A stretch of 64,000 bases of DNA from Pseudomonas sp. LD120. Lineage in GTDB: Bacteria; Pseudomonadota; Gammaproteobacteria; Pseudomonadales; Pseudomonadaceae. This document shows, in pieces, positions 1 to 8,634 of this stretch; position 1 is the first letter of the stretch, and each line of letters begins with the position of its first letter. A program made the position numbers and the translations under genes. The stretch is from the NCBI RefSeq assembly GCF_009861525.1, contig NZ_WVHL01000005.1, forward strand, positions 372,001 through 436,000, given 5' to 3'. Below the pieces are notes generated by a model. That model ran no database searches and had not been told where the DNA came from. It was given only the letters and a program-made list of their open reading frames with translations.

Positions 1-1068
1 CCGTTTTCCGTGACCCTGCGCACGTTACACGGTGGTCGTCAGGAAGGGGTGAGCATCATCGACATCGACAACGGTCTGATGAAGCTCTCGGTGGTGCCGA
101 CCCGGGGCATGAATGTGTTGCAGGCCTCGGTGGGCGAGGTGCGCCTGGGCTGGGATTCCCCGGTCAAGGAGGTGGTCAATCCAGCCTTTATCGAGCTCAG
201 TGGCCGCGGTGGGCTGGGTTGGCTGGAAGGCTTCAATGAGTTGGTAACCCGGTGCGGTTATGAGTGGGTCGGGCATCCGGGGATAGACAATGGCGAACTT
301 CTGACCTTGCACGGCCGCGCGGCGAACACCCCGGCCAGCAAGGTCACCTTGCACATTGACGAGAAGCCGCCGTACGCCATTCGCCTGCGCGGCGAGCTCA
401 AGGAGCAGGCATTCAAAAAAGTGGATTTCAGCGTCGGCACCGAACTGGTGACCGAGCCTGGCAGCAGCAGTTTTACGCTCAATGATCGTCTGACCAACAA
501 TGGCGATTACCCGAAGGAATACCAAGCGCTGTACCACAGCAACTTCAGCACGCCGTTTCTGGAGCAAGGAGCGAAGTTCGCTGCGCCGGTGAAGCAGGTC
601 TCACCGTTCAACGACAAGGCCAAGGGCGATCTGGCCGACTGGCAAACCTACCGCGGCCCGACTCGCGACTATGACGAGGCCGTATACAACGTCGTGCCGT
701 ATGCCGACGCCACGGGCCAGACCCTGGCGGTGTTGCACAACAAGGCGGGCAGTCTCGGTGTCTCGTTGGGCTTCAACACCCAGCAACTGCCGGTGTTCTC
801 GCTATGGAAAAACACCGACACCCAGGGTCAGGGCTACGTGACCGGGCTGGAGCCGGGCACCAGTTTTTCTTACAACCGCCGTTATCAGCGCCCGCTGAAC
901 CTGGTGCCCACCATCGGAGCCAAGGAGCAGCGGCTGTTTCAGATCCGCTATAGCGTATTGGCGGACAAGGCAGCTGTGGATCAGGCTTTGAGTCGGGTTA
1001 GCCAGATTCAGGCCGGGCGCGAGACTGAAGTGCGAGCGACGCCGCTGGTGGACCTGGCCCAGGAGTGA
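1..1068 (+). CDS. DUF4432 / aldose 1-epimerase-like protein (5' end outside window)
   Basis: The reading frame is open from the first base, so the true start probably lies upstream; the first usable start inside is a GTG at base 10, giving 352 residues. The beta-rich sequence, with an early PTRGMN segment, an ELVTRCGY stretch and a late LEPGTSFSYNRRYQ segment, resembles the DUF4432 branch of the galactose-mutarotase/aldose-1-epimerase superfamily. Members bind sugars, but the substrate here is unknown. It runs toward the minus-strand comM remnant with only four bases between the two stop codons. Codon use and GC content match the backbone. Confidence 0.75.
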   Translation, partial: PFSVTLRTLHGGRQEGVSIIDIDNGLMKLSVVPTRGMNVLQASVGEVRLGWDSPVKEVVNPAFIELSGRGGLGWLEGFNELVTRCGYEWVGHPGIDNGELLTLHGRAANTPASKVTLHIDEKPPYAIRLRGELKEQAFKKVDFSVGTELVTEPGSSSFTLNDRLTNNGDYPKEYQALYHSNFSTPFLEQGAKFAAPVKQVSPFNDKAKGDLADWQTYRGPTRDYDEAVYNVVPYADATGQTLAVLHNKAGSLGVSLGFNTQQLPVFSLWKNTDTQGQGYVTGLEPGTSFSYNRRYQRPLNLVPTIGAKEQRLFQIRYSVLADKAAVDQALSRVSQIQAGRETEVRATPLVDLAQE

Positions 1069-1072
1069 GCCT

Positions 1073-1657
1073 TCAGCCGGTGCTGGGTCGATAGTGCAGC
1101 GCCTCCGCCAGATGCTCGCGGCAGATGGCGTTTTGGTGTTCCAGGTCGGCCAGGGTCCGGGCCACCTTGAGCAGGCGGTGGGCGGCGCGTAGCGACAGGC
1201 TCAGGCGTTCGCAGGCGGTCTCCAGCCAATGCTCATCGGTGCTGGACAGGCCGCAATGGCGCCGCAGACCGGGCAGGTCGAGAAAGGCATTGGCGCAACC
1301 CTGGCGCTGCAACTGCAGCTCGCGGGCCCGAGCCACTTGGGCGGCAGCGTTAACGCTGCCACCCCCGGGCTGTGGCTCGGGGTTCAGGGACGTGGCCTCT
1401 CGGGCCACGGTCAAGTGCAGGTCGATGCGGTCCAGCAGCGGGCCGGACAGTTTGTTGCGGTAGCGCTGGATCTGCTCCGGGGTGCAGCGGCAGCGTCCGC
1501 TGGGTTCGCCCAGGTAGCCGCAGGGGCAAGGGTTCATGGCGGCCACCAGTTGAAAGCGCGCCGGGAACTGCACCCGGTCGCGCGCGCGCGCGATGACAAT
1601 CATCCCGGACTCCATGGGCTCGCGCAGGACCTCCAACACCTTGCGGTCGAACTCAGG
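1073..1657 (-). pseudogene. comM: comM (yifB) 3' fragment, cut off by the island
   Basis: This is the C-terminal 194 codons of the Mg-chelatase-like AAA+ ATPase ComM, a helicase that promotes branch migration during natural transformation. Host-like sequence starts with codons for PEFDRKVLEV, directly after where the Walker B LDEL should be, and includes the FQLVAAMNPCPCGY segment and the arginine-rich sensor/lid part. An in-frame stop occurs a few codons upstream inside the island, so the fragment can be read only from an internal start (Met at 1639). The matching 5' part is at 17963-18868. Together they give about 497 residues, the family length, with only one codon altered. A functional product is unlikely. 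Confidence 0.93.
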
Positions 1658-1659
1658 TA
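1647..1659. repeat. Left terminal inverted repeat of the island (core site)
   Basis: The sequence TCGAACTCAGGTA at this end is matched, inverted, by TACCTAAGTTCGA at 17949-17961 (12 of 13 positions). It overlaps the comM codons for Pro-Glu-Phe, so one arm of the recombination core is host sequence. Paired arms around a short central spacer are what tyrosine recombinases bind. Confidence 0.7.
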
Positions 1660-1668
1660 TTAGACTAA

Positions 1669-1688
1669 TGGGCTACAGTGTAGACCCA
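1669..1688. repeat. Palindrome at the left end, half-matched at the right end
   Basis: TGGGCTACAGTGTAGACCCA is an imperfect palindrome (arms GGGCTACA and TGTAGACCC with a one-base bulge). It lies between the terminal repeat and the intA ribosome binding site. A related copy, GGGCTACAG followed by GTGTTGAC, lies in the same orientation at 17927-17943 near the right end. It may be an accessory site for recombinase or Srap binding, or an operator for intA; this is inference. Confidence 0.45.
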
Positions 1689-1705
1689 TACGGGAGGAAT
1701 ATTCG

Positions 1706-2848
1706 ATGGCGTTGATCCCAGTCAAGAAGGTTGCCATGCCCTTAGGGATCGGTATTAAATTCCCTTGCCAAAACCAAGACCACCTATGTACTTACATCAA
1801 TAAGCACAATGCTTGCATACCGATACTGCTTACTAAGGATGGGTTATTAATTCGAGAGGCTCATAGTTATTTATATGAAAAACATATGCAATCAAAGGGC
1901 ATGTCCTCTTTTAAGACTATCAAAACATATAGTGAGTGCCTTTATCATTGGTTTGAATATTGCAGCTTAAAAAGGTTGGAGTGGAAAGAATCTAGCGTTC
2001 GCTCTGTGATCGCATATCGAAACTCTATGAAAGCTTCGTCTGGTGAGATTGAAAAAAGTCTCAAGCCGGCAACGATTAATTTAAGAACCACTGTAGTAGT
2101 TGAGTTTTTAAAGTTTTACTTAAACTCTAAGCCTGAAAACGATAGCTTACGCTCCTTGAAAGCTATGAACTCATCAGAGTTAGCCAGGGCGCGATTATCT
2201 TTAAGAGGAAAGTATTCTCGGCCTATTGCACTTTCGGTTGAGTCTTGCAAGAAATTGAGCGCAAAGCTTAAGGGTACACATCGTATTGTATTCATTTGGG
2301 CAGTTTCAACCGGGCTTAGAGTAAGTAGCTTGCTCTCTATATCAAAGAAGGACTTTAGTTCTCTGGCCGATGCAAATTCTGGCGGATTTATCGAAGTGTT
2401 GGCAAAGGGTGGGAAGTGGCTAAAAGTTTATCTCACTGAATATGTAATTAGCGAGACCAGAAGATATATTGCAGTAGAAAGAAGGCTTCTAGAACTTCGT
2501 CGCAAGGCAGGGAAAAGCGCCACAGAAGATAAGCTTTTTATTAATCAAAACGGCGCTACGTTAAGCTATGATTGCTACTACGCCGCATATAAAAGAGGCT
2601 GCAATAGTCTTGGTATAAAATCAAATCCCCATCAGACCAGGACCACTTTCGCGACTTTTATGGAGAAGTCGCTAAGAGCCTACGCAAAAGAAAGTGGAGT
2701 GGATCACATAAAAATCATACAGGGGCTACTAGGGCATTCAAGTGTAAATACTACCGTAATGTATCTGGAAAGCCTCAACGTCTACGATATAGATATATTG
2801 AATATACTCGAGGGGAACTCTCGTAGGTTGGGAGGCACGAATGCCTAA
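1706..2848 (+). CDS. intA: Tyrosine recombinase IntA (TnpA-like)
   Basis: Site-specific recombinase of 380 residues, first gene of the integration cassette. An N-terminal SAM-like core-binding domain (about residues 60-160) is followed by the catalytic domain. All main catalytic residues are visible: Arg205 in TGLR, the HxxR pair His309/Arg312, His344 in LLGHSS and the nucleophile Tyr353. The start is supported by a strong GGGAGGA Shine-Dalgarno sequence 8-15 bases upstream. Its 3' end overlaps tfp by 8 bases, so translation is probably coupled. It presumably acts with IntB to cut and join the island ends in comM. Base composition is AT-rich compared with the host. Confidence 0.9.
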   Translation: MALIPVKKVAMPLGIGIKFPCQNQDHLCTYINKHNACIPILLTKDGLLIREAHSYLYEKHMQSKGMSSFKTIKTYSECLYHWFEYCSLKRLEWKESSVRSVIAYRNSMKASSGEIEKSLKPATINLRTTVVVEFLKFYLNSKPENDSLRSLKAMNSSELARARLSLRGKYSRPIALSVESCKKLSAKLKGTHRIVFIWAVSTGLRVSSLLSISKKDFSSLADANSGGFIEVLAKGGKWLKVYLTEYVISETRRYIAVERRLLELRRKAGKSATEDKLFINQNGATLSYDCYYAAYKRGCNSLGIKSNPHQTRTTFATFMEKSLRAYAKESGVDHIKIIQGLLGHSSVNTTVMYLESLNVYDIDILNILEGNSRRLGGTNA

Positions 2849-4460
2849 TATTGAGAAGGTTTTTTACGACGAAAACAGAAGAGTTGAAGTTGTTTATCGA
2901 TTGCGTACTGAGACTCTAGGCCCCCAAATCGCCAGCGATATAATGGAAGCCTTTTACGATGTTACGGGACATTACAATAGTCGGAGCAGAGATCAAGCCT
3001 GGCGGTCAGTAAAAAAATTTGTAAACTACCTGTGCCTTATAGGGTTTTCTGAATCAGTCAGGCAGATAGATGTTGTAAGCGGCTTTGCAGAGTATCTAAA
3101 AAATAATGGACGCCTGAAGAAAACTAATGGGACACATTATAATATTGTGCGACGCCTAGTAAGTCGTATAGCCGATGAAAGTTCACAGCCTGCTTGGTTT
3201 GACCAAGGGTTGAGCTTTAAAAGTTTCACCAGGGAAGCTGATTGCATCAGGGATAATCCAGTCAGTATCGAAGATCTTAAAAAGATTTCGTCTGCTTGTA
3301 AGAAAGAAATTTTAAAAGTTAAGCAAAAATTCTTGATAAGAAAGCTGTTAATAGATGAATCGCCAGCTAAAGCTACCGGATTTTCAGAGCGCGATTTAAA
3401 GAACCTGAAAAAACTAATTGAGTTAGAAAGTAGAGAAATTTGGACCCAAAAACAAATGGTATGTAGCGGCTATGCAACTTTAGGTGGATGCGGCCTGAGG
3501 AAACTAACAGCCTGCAAAGAACTCACGATGTCTAGTGTTCTTCCAATCTATTTGTTAATAATGGTTCAGACTGCCGCGAATCCGCTATCACTAATGGAGA
3601 TAAACCTCGAGTGTATAACTCAGAATCCCTTAGATCCGAATTCGGCACTGCTGGTATGGGATAAACATAGAGCTTCTAAGACACAAAAAATAAGCCTTAT
3701 ACGAGAAGGTAACTACTCGGTTCCAAATTTAATCCAGTTGGTAGTCGGTATGACTGCTCCTATACGGCATTTAGCTTCTGCGGCAGATAGAGAGCTTTTA
3801 TTTATCACTAGGGCTGGTCACAAAGCAAAACGCCTTAATACCCAAAGTCTTCATAACTGCCTAAAAACATTCCGAGAGGAGCATCAGCTAAGTCACTTTA
3901 CATTTGCTGACATACGACGTGCCGTCGCTGAGCTTGTATATAACAAGACTGGATCAGTTCAGGAAGTCTCTAAGCTACTGCAGCATCGAAAGGAAGTCAC
4001 GACACATCCCTATTTGAGAAGCAGAACTGCGGCCGAGTACAGGTACGAAAAGCTAGCGGGTTTTCAAGGCCAGATGCTTGAATTAGCTGAAAAAACTAAT
4101 AATGAAAATTTTAAAACAGTTATAGGCTTTGACTGCTCTGCACCTCTTACGGGTACAGCGATAGGGTCAAAAAAAGGAGAACCATGTTTAGAGTTTCTAT
4201 CATGTGCAACCTGCAAAAACGCTGTAGTGCCCATAGATGATGCTGTTTCGATAGCGAGAATAATCCGAGCTCAAGAGCATTTAGAAAAATTAGGTAGTGC
4301 TTCGATGTTTGACCATGAGGCGCGAGAGCGATTTGATAAAGTATACCGCCCAATTCTTAACATAATTAAAAGTGAAATAATTTGTAGAGTTCCTGCTTCA
4401 ACATACAAAAATGCGGTTAAGTTAAAAGAAACTATTCCCGATTTGCCGGTTATGACATGA
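2841..4460 (+). CDS. tfp: Tyrosine-recombinase-fold protein lacking catalytic residues (Tfp)
   Basis: A 539-residue protein placed between two active recombinases, overlapping both (8 bases with intA, 4 bases with intB). Its C-terminal half follows the tyrosine-recombinase fold, but the first catalytic arginine is replaced (Asn247 in the TAANPLSL segment) and the HxxR motif has lost its His (FADIRR, Arg359/360). A LLQHR histidine (His382) and a tyrosine (Tyr391) remain. A CATC cysteine pair follows near residue 455. In SE elements the second gene encodes such a protein, thought to take part in the synapse rather than in cleavage. The catalytic loss is read directly from the sequence; its role here is inferred. 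Confidence 0.8.
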   Translation: MPNIEKVFYDENRRVEVVYRLRTETLGPQIASDIMEAFYDVTGHYNSRSRDQAWRSVKKFVNYLCLIGFSESVRQIDVVSGFAEYLKNNGRLKKTNGTHYNIVRRLVSRIADESSQPAWFDQGLSFKSFTREADCIRDNPVSIEDLKKISSACKKEILKVKQKFLIRKLLIDESPAKATGFSERDLKNLKKLIELESREIWTQKQMVCSGYATLGGCGLRKLTACKELTMSSVLPIYLLIMVQTAANPLSLMEINLECITQNPLDPNSALLVWDKHRASKTQKISLIREGNYSVPNLIQLVVGMTAPIRHLASAADRELLFITRAGHKAKRLNTQSLHNCLKTFREEHQLSHFTFADIRRAVAELVYNKTGSVQEVSKLLQHRKEVTTHPYLRSRTAAEYRYEKLAGFQGQMLELAEKTNNENFKTVIGFDCSAPLTGTAIGSKKGEPCLEFLSCATCKNAVVPIDDAVSIARIIRAQEHLEKLGSASMFDHEARERFDKVYRPILNIIKSEIICRVPASTYKNAVKLKETIPDLPVMT

Positions 4461-6301
4461 AAATCTTAAATGCGTATAGAGAAGAAAAACAAGAGTTTAT
4501 CGATCCGTTGGTCTCATTAGGGATTATCTATACTGATGATACTTGGGTTTTGACGTCGACTGACTTTGAAATTTCGGATAAGCAAATAAAAATAGAGTGG
4601 CAGAAAGGAAGCGAAGAAACCCCGCTCAGTGCCTACTATATAGATCTTCTAAAGCGGTTTGCTACTGGAATGCTACTCGGAGTAATTGGGCGCTACTCCC
4701 CTAGCACAATTAAACCGAAAGTGATTTATTTGCGAAGACTATTTTCGCTAATACAATCTAACGGATTCGAAAGAGCGCATCTGGCAACCACAGCGTCTGT
4801 CGTCAAAATTGTAGGCGCTGACGCGAAGAAAGGAAGAGGAGTAACTAAGCAAACTTTAGAATGGTGGACGACAACAATCAACCAGTTTTATCGATTGAAG
4901 GGTTTTCTAAATGACTCATTTATCGGTCAGCCCATTTCAAGAAGAGACATTGCAAGGATCTCTGCCTCACTTCGCGAGCCTGGATACTGGGAAGCACCTC
5001 CGGAGCCGGTATGTATTTTCTTACTTAAAGAATCGATCGATTTTATGAGAAAGAACTCTGCGCAAATCCTCGCATTTTATCAGAAATATATATCCCTTGT
5101 GCATAGCGGGATCGCAGATGGTCTAGATAAGTCAGAACAGATTTCCGCATATATAGAATCAAATTTATGCGCTGAGGACTTTGCAACGACCTACGAAAAT
5201 ATAGAAAGCTGTGAAATGTGGAGCCATGACCCTATTTTAATAGGAAAGCTAATTAGGCACCTGTCAACAGCTTGCTTCATTACGATTACCTATACTTGCG
5301 GTCAGCGAGTGAGTGAAATCAGACGCGCGAGCACTGGAAGCGTAATGCCGAGGCTCCATGATAACGGCGTCGAGCATTTTTATTACCACGCCCCTCGCTC
5401 AAAAATTCGTTTCTCTGCAGAAAATAAGCGAAGTGAGGGCACGGGTCATAGCGATTTTCCATGGATACTTTCACCTGCTGCCGTAGAGGCTTTCGATATA
5501 CTGTTGTCGTTGTCTAAGCCGGCCCGGGAAAAAAGTGGTATTGATAATCTTTGGTTAACCCCTGCCGGAAATTCGTTATGGCCATTTTTTCCGAAAAAAA
5601 GTTTCAGTGTATTAAGCTCTTCTCAAATTAATATCAGAATTAACAATTTTGCCAGATTCATAAACCTTGAAGCTAATACAGAATGGGGAGGACGACTCCA
5701 TTCGCACATGGGGCGCAAGCATCTTGCTCGATTTGTTGCCAAAAGGGACCGTTCAGCCTTAGGGGATTTAGCACAGCAGTATTCTCATCTATCGGCGGAT
5801 AGTGTTGATATTAGCTATGCAAGGCCCGATTCAGAGTTTCGGAGAATGCTTGCAGAGGAGCTAGGTAATGAAATGGCTCAAGTGGCCGCCACTCTATTGG
5901 ACTCATCAGCAGGTAATTTTTATTCGACGAATAATAACGGACGAGTTGAAACGTTTCTTGGAGAACTACGAAAGTCTCGAGATATAAAACTCCTGATGTC
6001 GAGCGGTACAGTGATGCTTCCTTGCCAGTGGGGCGTCTGTCTATACATGCAAGACACAAGCGCTTGTGAAGGGAGTAAAACAAAGCCGAATGTAATAAAA
6101 AGAACTCCTGAAGTATGTTCTAAGTGTAGCAATTTCTTAGCCACTCCAACAAATTTGCTGTGGTGGTTAGAATTCGAGTCTGACTGCAAAAGAATTTTGA
6201 GCCAAAGTCAGCTACCTATCCAAACAAAACTTTTGCTAAACGAAAGACTTTCTGCTGCTACAGCAGTGATATCTAAACTTCAGGTGGAAAACAATGAGTG
6301 A
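4457..6301 (+). CDS. intB: Tyrosine recombinase IntB (TnpB-like)
   Basis: A 614-residue recombinase beginning in an ATGA overlap with tfp. Catalytic residues are complete: Arg284 in CGQRVSEI, His417/Arg420 in HMGR, His444 in QYSHLS and nucleophile Tyr454. A long N-terminal region precedes the catalytic domain. The C-terminal extension holds a cysteine cluster (CQWGVC, then CSKC) that looks metal-binding, as in the large recombinases of Tn554-type and SE elements. Its end overlaps the srap gene by 8 bases. With IntA it should carry out integration and circularization; division of labour is not visible from sequence. Confidence 0.88.
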   Translation: MKILNAYREEKQEFIDPLVSLGIIYTDDTWVLTSTDFEISDKQIKIEWQKGSEETPLSAYYIDLLKRFATGMLLGVIGRYSPSTIKPKVIYLRRLFSLIQSNGFERAHLATTASVVKIVGADAKKGRGVTKQTLEWWTTTINQFYRLKGFLNDSFIGQPISRRDIARISASLREPGYWEAPPEPVCIFLLKESIDFMRKNSAQILAFYQKYISLVHSGIADGLDKSEQISAYIESNLCAEDFATTYENIESCEMWSHDPILIGKLIRHLSTACFITITYTCGQRVSEIRRASTGSVMPRLHDNGVEHFYYHAPRSKIRFSAENKRSEGTGHSDFPWILSPAAVEAFDILLSLSKPAREKSGIDNLWLTPAGNSLWPFFPKKSFSVLSSSQINIRINNFARFINLEANTEWGGRLHSHMGRKHLARFVAKRDRSALGDLAQQYSHLSADSVDISYARPDSEFRRMLAEELGNEMAQVAATLLDSSAGNFYSTNNNGRVETFLGELRKSRDIKLLMSSGTVMLPCQWGVCLYMQDTSACEGSKTKPNVIKRTPEVCSKCSNFLATPTNLLWWLEFESDCKRILSQSQLPIQTKLLLNERLSAATAVISKLQVENNE

Positions 6302-6698
6302 TATGCGGTTGTATTTAAAAGAATTGGTCGTAAAGATGAGGGAAGCAAATGGAGACGCGATAACAGTAACTGCTCTTGCAACTACGGCTGGCGTTAGTCG
6401 GTCAACTATTTATAAATATTACCCAGATGTGCTGGCGTTATTACGTTCCCAGCAAGAATCCATCGTTACAGTTAGCAGCGCCAACGATTTAAGAAAGATA
6501 GATCTGATTAAACACCAGCTATCTAAAAGTAAAGATCTTGTACTCTATTTGTCAAATATCTGCTCCAACCAACTCATTGAAATCTCAGAACTAGAGGAAG
6601 CCATCGATCAGATCCAGAAAAGCAATAGTGCTCGTGTATCTTATTTGGAAAGCAAAATTGCCAAGCTGGAAAAAAATACTCTGCGGAGAGTGAAGTAA
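6294..6698 (+). CDS. Small HTH/coiled-coil recombination accessory protein (Srap/TnpC-like)
   Basis: A 134-residue basic protein, last of the integration cassette. Residues about 20-45 (TALATTAGVSRSTIYKYYPD) form a TetR-like helix-turn-helix, and the C-terminal half is a predicted coiled coil rich in Leu, Glu and Lys. Size, position and layout match the SE auxiliary gene (srap) and the Tn554 tnpC/DUF6262 class, which influence orientation or efficiency of recombination. The overlap with intB suggests coupled translation. The family match is by architecture, not by search. Confidence 0.72.
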   Translation: MSDMRLYLKELVVKMREANGDAITVTALATTAGVSRSTIYKYYPDVLALLRSQQESIVTVSSANDLRKIDLIKHQLSKSKDLVLYLSNICSNQLIEISELEEAIDQIQKSNSARVSYLESKIAKLEKNTLRRVK

Positions 6699-6711
6699 AG
6701 TCTAGTAAGAA

Positions 6712-6978
6712 TTAGCTGGAAATCTCAAATCGAATTTGTTCGAAAAGTTCGTCCATACTTAAGTGAGGAGTTGCCAGTAATGCAGCCCTGATAATTAAAG
6801 TAGCGGGCTGGACATCTAAACAATTTGCAAACTCTCCAAGTCGATTCATTGTGATTGACTTTTTACCGCGCTCTACATCACTTACGAAGCTCTGGCTTGC
6901 TCCTATAGATTCTTGAGATAGACCTTTTTGAGCCCGGCTTTGCCTGATTGCAAGACCAATTGCCTCATCAAGCGTCAT
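6712..6978 (-). CDS. XRE-family transcriptional regulator
   Basis: An 88-residue Cro/CI-type protein. The HTH_3 domain spans about residues 8-62, with the recognition region GLSQESIGASQSFVSDVERGKKS. The short tail is hydrophobic and acidic. It is transcribed divergently from the small genes at 7149 and 7463, with about 170 bases between, and convergently with the recombinase cassette (13-base gap). This fits a local repressor of itself and its divergent neighbour, or of the cassette. No ligand domain is seen. Confidence 0.82.
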   Translation of the reverse strand: MTLDEAIGLAIRQSRAQKGLSQESIGASQSFVSDVERGKKSITMNRLGEFANCLDVQPATLIIRAALLATPHLSMDELFEQIRFEISS

Positions 6979-7148
6979 TTTTCACCTCTGTAAAAGGTGG
7001 AAAATGAAGCCCGCTCGAGCTAGAAAACGCTATGCTCTATAGAGTATATTTGTACGGTGGCTGTGAAATTTTTACGTGTGAAAACTACATGCGGCGATTT
7101 TGAGCCTGCTCGAATGGTTACTAGTCAGATATTTTATCGGGTCAAAAG

Positions 7149-7490
7149 ATGAAAAAGTTTGGAAATGAAATTGAGACTGGGGCCAGCGAAGAGCTAAAAA
7201 ATATTTGTTTGAATAGAGTGCCAGACTTAGGTAAAGGTTATTTTTTATTAACAGAATGCATAGACGGTGAGGTTTTGATATACAGCAAGGGTAGTTCATG
7301 GGGAAGGGACGGTGAGGTTAGAGTGCCAAGAGCAGTTATTGCACACGATTACATTGAGTTTTATAATAACAAAGGTGTCCGCTGCTACGTCATTCATACC
7401 GCCGAAGAGTTTGAATTTTGGGCTCGCTGCTGGGTAGGCCCTGCGTTAATTAAGCCAGACGTATGGGCATGCCCGAAGCTAAGGTTTTAA
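7149..7490 (+). CDS. Hypothetical protein, island cargo
   Basis: A 113-residue protein of unknown family. It has no signal peptide or membrane segment. The middle contains a beta-rich stretch (YFLLTECIDGEVLIYSKG) and the end is rich in aromatic residues (EEFEFWARCW). The ribosome binding site is weak. It overlaps the next gene by 28 bases, so the two are probably one unit, divergent from the XRE regulator. AT-rich codon use marks it as island DNA. Confidence 0.55.
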   Translation: MKKFGNEIETGASEELKNICLNRVPDLGKGYFLLTECIDGEVLIYSKGSSWGRDGEVRVPRAVIAHDYIEFYNNKGVRCYVIHTAEEFEFWARCWVGPALIKPDVWACPKLRF

Positions 7491-7834
7491 CTATTTCCGA
7501 ATTCGGAGGTGTTGTGCTAATACTGGGAGCGGAATCAAAGCAAATGGGTCATAAAGAATGTCTGCAACTCTTAGAAAGCATTGAGGATGTTCATAATCAT
7601 CTAATTTCACTTCTGACTTTTTTGATTGATTGTGAGCGAAAGCAGCAATGTCCTAAAAAGATGATGCTCGTTCGATGGGAGCGGTTGTTAACGCGGTCTA
7701 TTGACCTTGAAGGCTCTCTACCAGGCTCACACGTGTCAGCCTATCAGTATGCCTTATCAGAGTTTCAACACGGTATTTCGGAGTTAGAGCCAATTGCCAA
7801 AAATTTTCTGGTCGCTAAGGGTTTGGGAAGCTAA
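7463..7834 (+). CDS. Hypothetical protein, island cargo
   Basis: A 123-residue, mainly helical protein of unknown family, overlapping the preceding gene by 28 bases in another frame. A later start, Met at the MGHKECL segment (near 7547), would remove the overlap and give a shorter product; the choice is open. No recognised motif is visible. Its partner position next to the XRE gene suggests a small regulatory or toxin-like unit, but that is inference only. Confidence 0.5.
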   Translation: MGMPEAKVLTISEFGGVVLILGAESKQMGHKECLQLLESIEDVHNHLISLLTFLIDCERKQQCPKKMMLVRWERLLTRSIDLEGSLPGSHVSAYQYALSEFQHGISELEPIAKNFLVAKGLGS

Positions 7835-8634
7835 GAAAATGATGCCTGCTAAGCACGTGCTAGACGGCAGTTAAGGTGCGCGCGAGCCTCGACTAGTGGT
7901 CAGCGGCCTATTATAAAAATTCGTAATTTTTTCATTACCGATGGCACTTTTCTAGCCAGCCACAGGCGCTTTCCTCGTAAGGATGGGTCAGGATTGACTA
8001 GCAAGATTAGAATCCACCCATTCGAACGTAAGCCCGGAGCGCTTCGTAATGGCGCATCACTGCTGATACGCCAAACCCGCTAAGGCTTTCTAAACGACGA
8101 ACGTGATGCCTGGGATGATTCTAAAATTTCTGCAGGTACTGCTTGCTGCTGCGCCCCCTGGGCTCGAGTCAGTGCTGATTGGGTGTCTCGTTGCCACTTG
8201 GACTGGGGGCGCTCACTCCCCGTCATGCGCTGCATTAACTCTCCTGTCTAGGTGCCAGCCTGCGACCTAAGGGCACAGCTGTTGCTAAGGCGCTGGCTAA
8301 GACCCGTCCTGTGGAATAGATAAAGCGAATCACGAACCCTAATCCCATAGTCAAACTCAAAAATTTACGCCATGGCAGCCAGTGCTTTATGAGAACTTGT
8401 CTCTCAAGGAGCAAACTCGGTGAATCATCGCAATGCCGCTGGAACGCCGCCCCACTCAGGGACGCGCAGCTGGGACCTACGAGCAAAATTAGAAAGCTGG
8501 GTTTGCAGGTGCCAAGCCATCAATGAAGCAGGTAAGATCTAGCCAAGTTTTTCAGGATCGCCCCACTCGAAGGGTCGGCCTGCGTCTACTCATTTAATAG
8601 CTCTCTTTTAGAAAGCTTAAGAAAAGGAAATTTT
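7835..8634. other. 800-bp stretch without a convincing gene
   Basis: No open frame here has both a plausible start and protein-like composition; an 83-codon minus-strand frame (8235-8486) looks random. A small A/T-rich hairpin (AAAAATT, 3-base loop, AATTTTT) at 7915-7931 could end the upstream unit. GC content is higher than in the neighbouring island genes. The last bases hold the AAGGA ribosome binding site and presumably the promoter for the 8635 gene. It may contain a decayed gene or an RNA that I cannot recognise. Confidence 0.5.

Noticed and set aside
1706..6301. Recombinase-in-trio (RIT) element
   Set aside because: RIT elements carry three active recombinases of similar size; here one lacks catalytic residues, two exceed 500 residues, and a small Srap/TnpC-like gene follows.
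8235..8486. 83-codon minus-strand frame in the gene-free island segment
   Set aside because: No ribosome binding site, odd composition and no family features.
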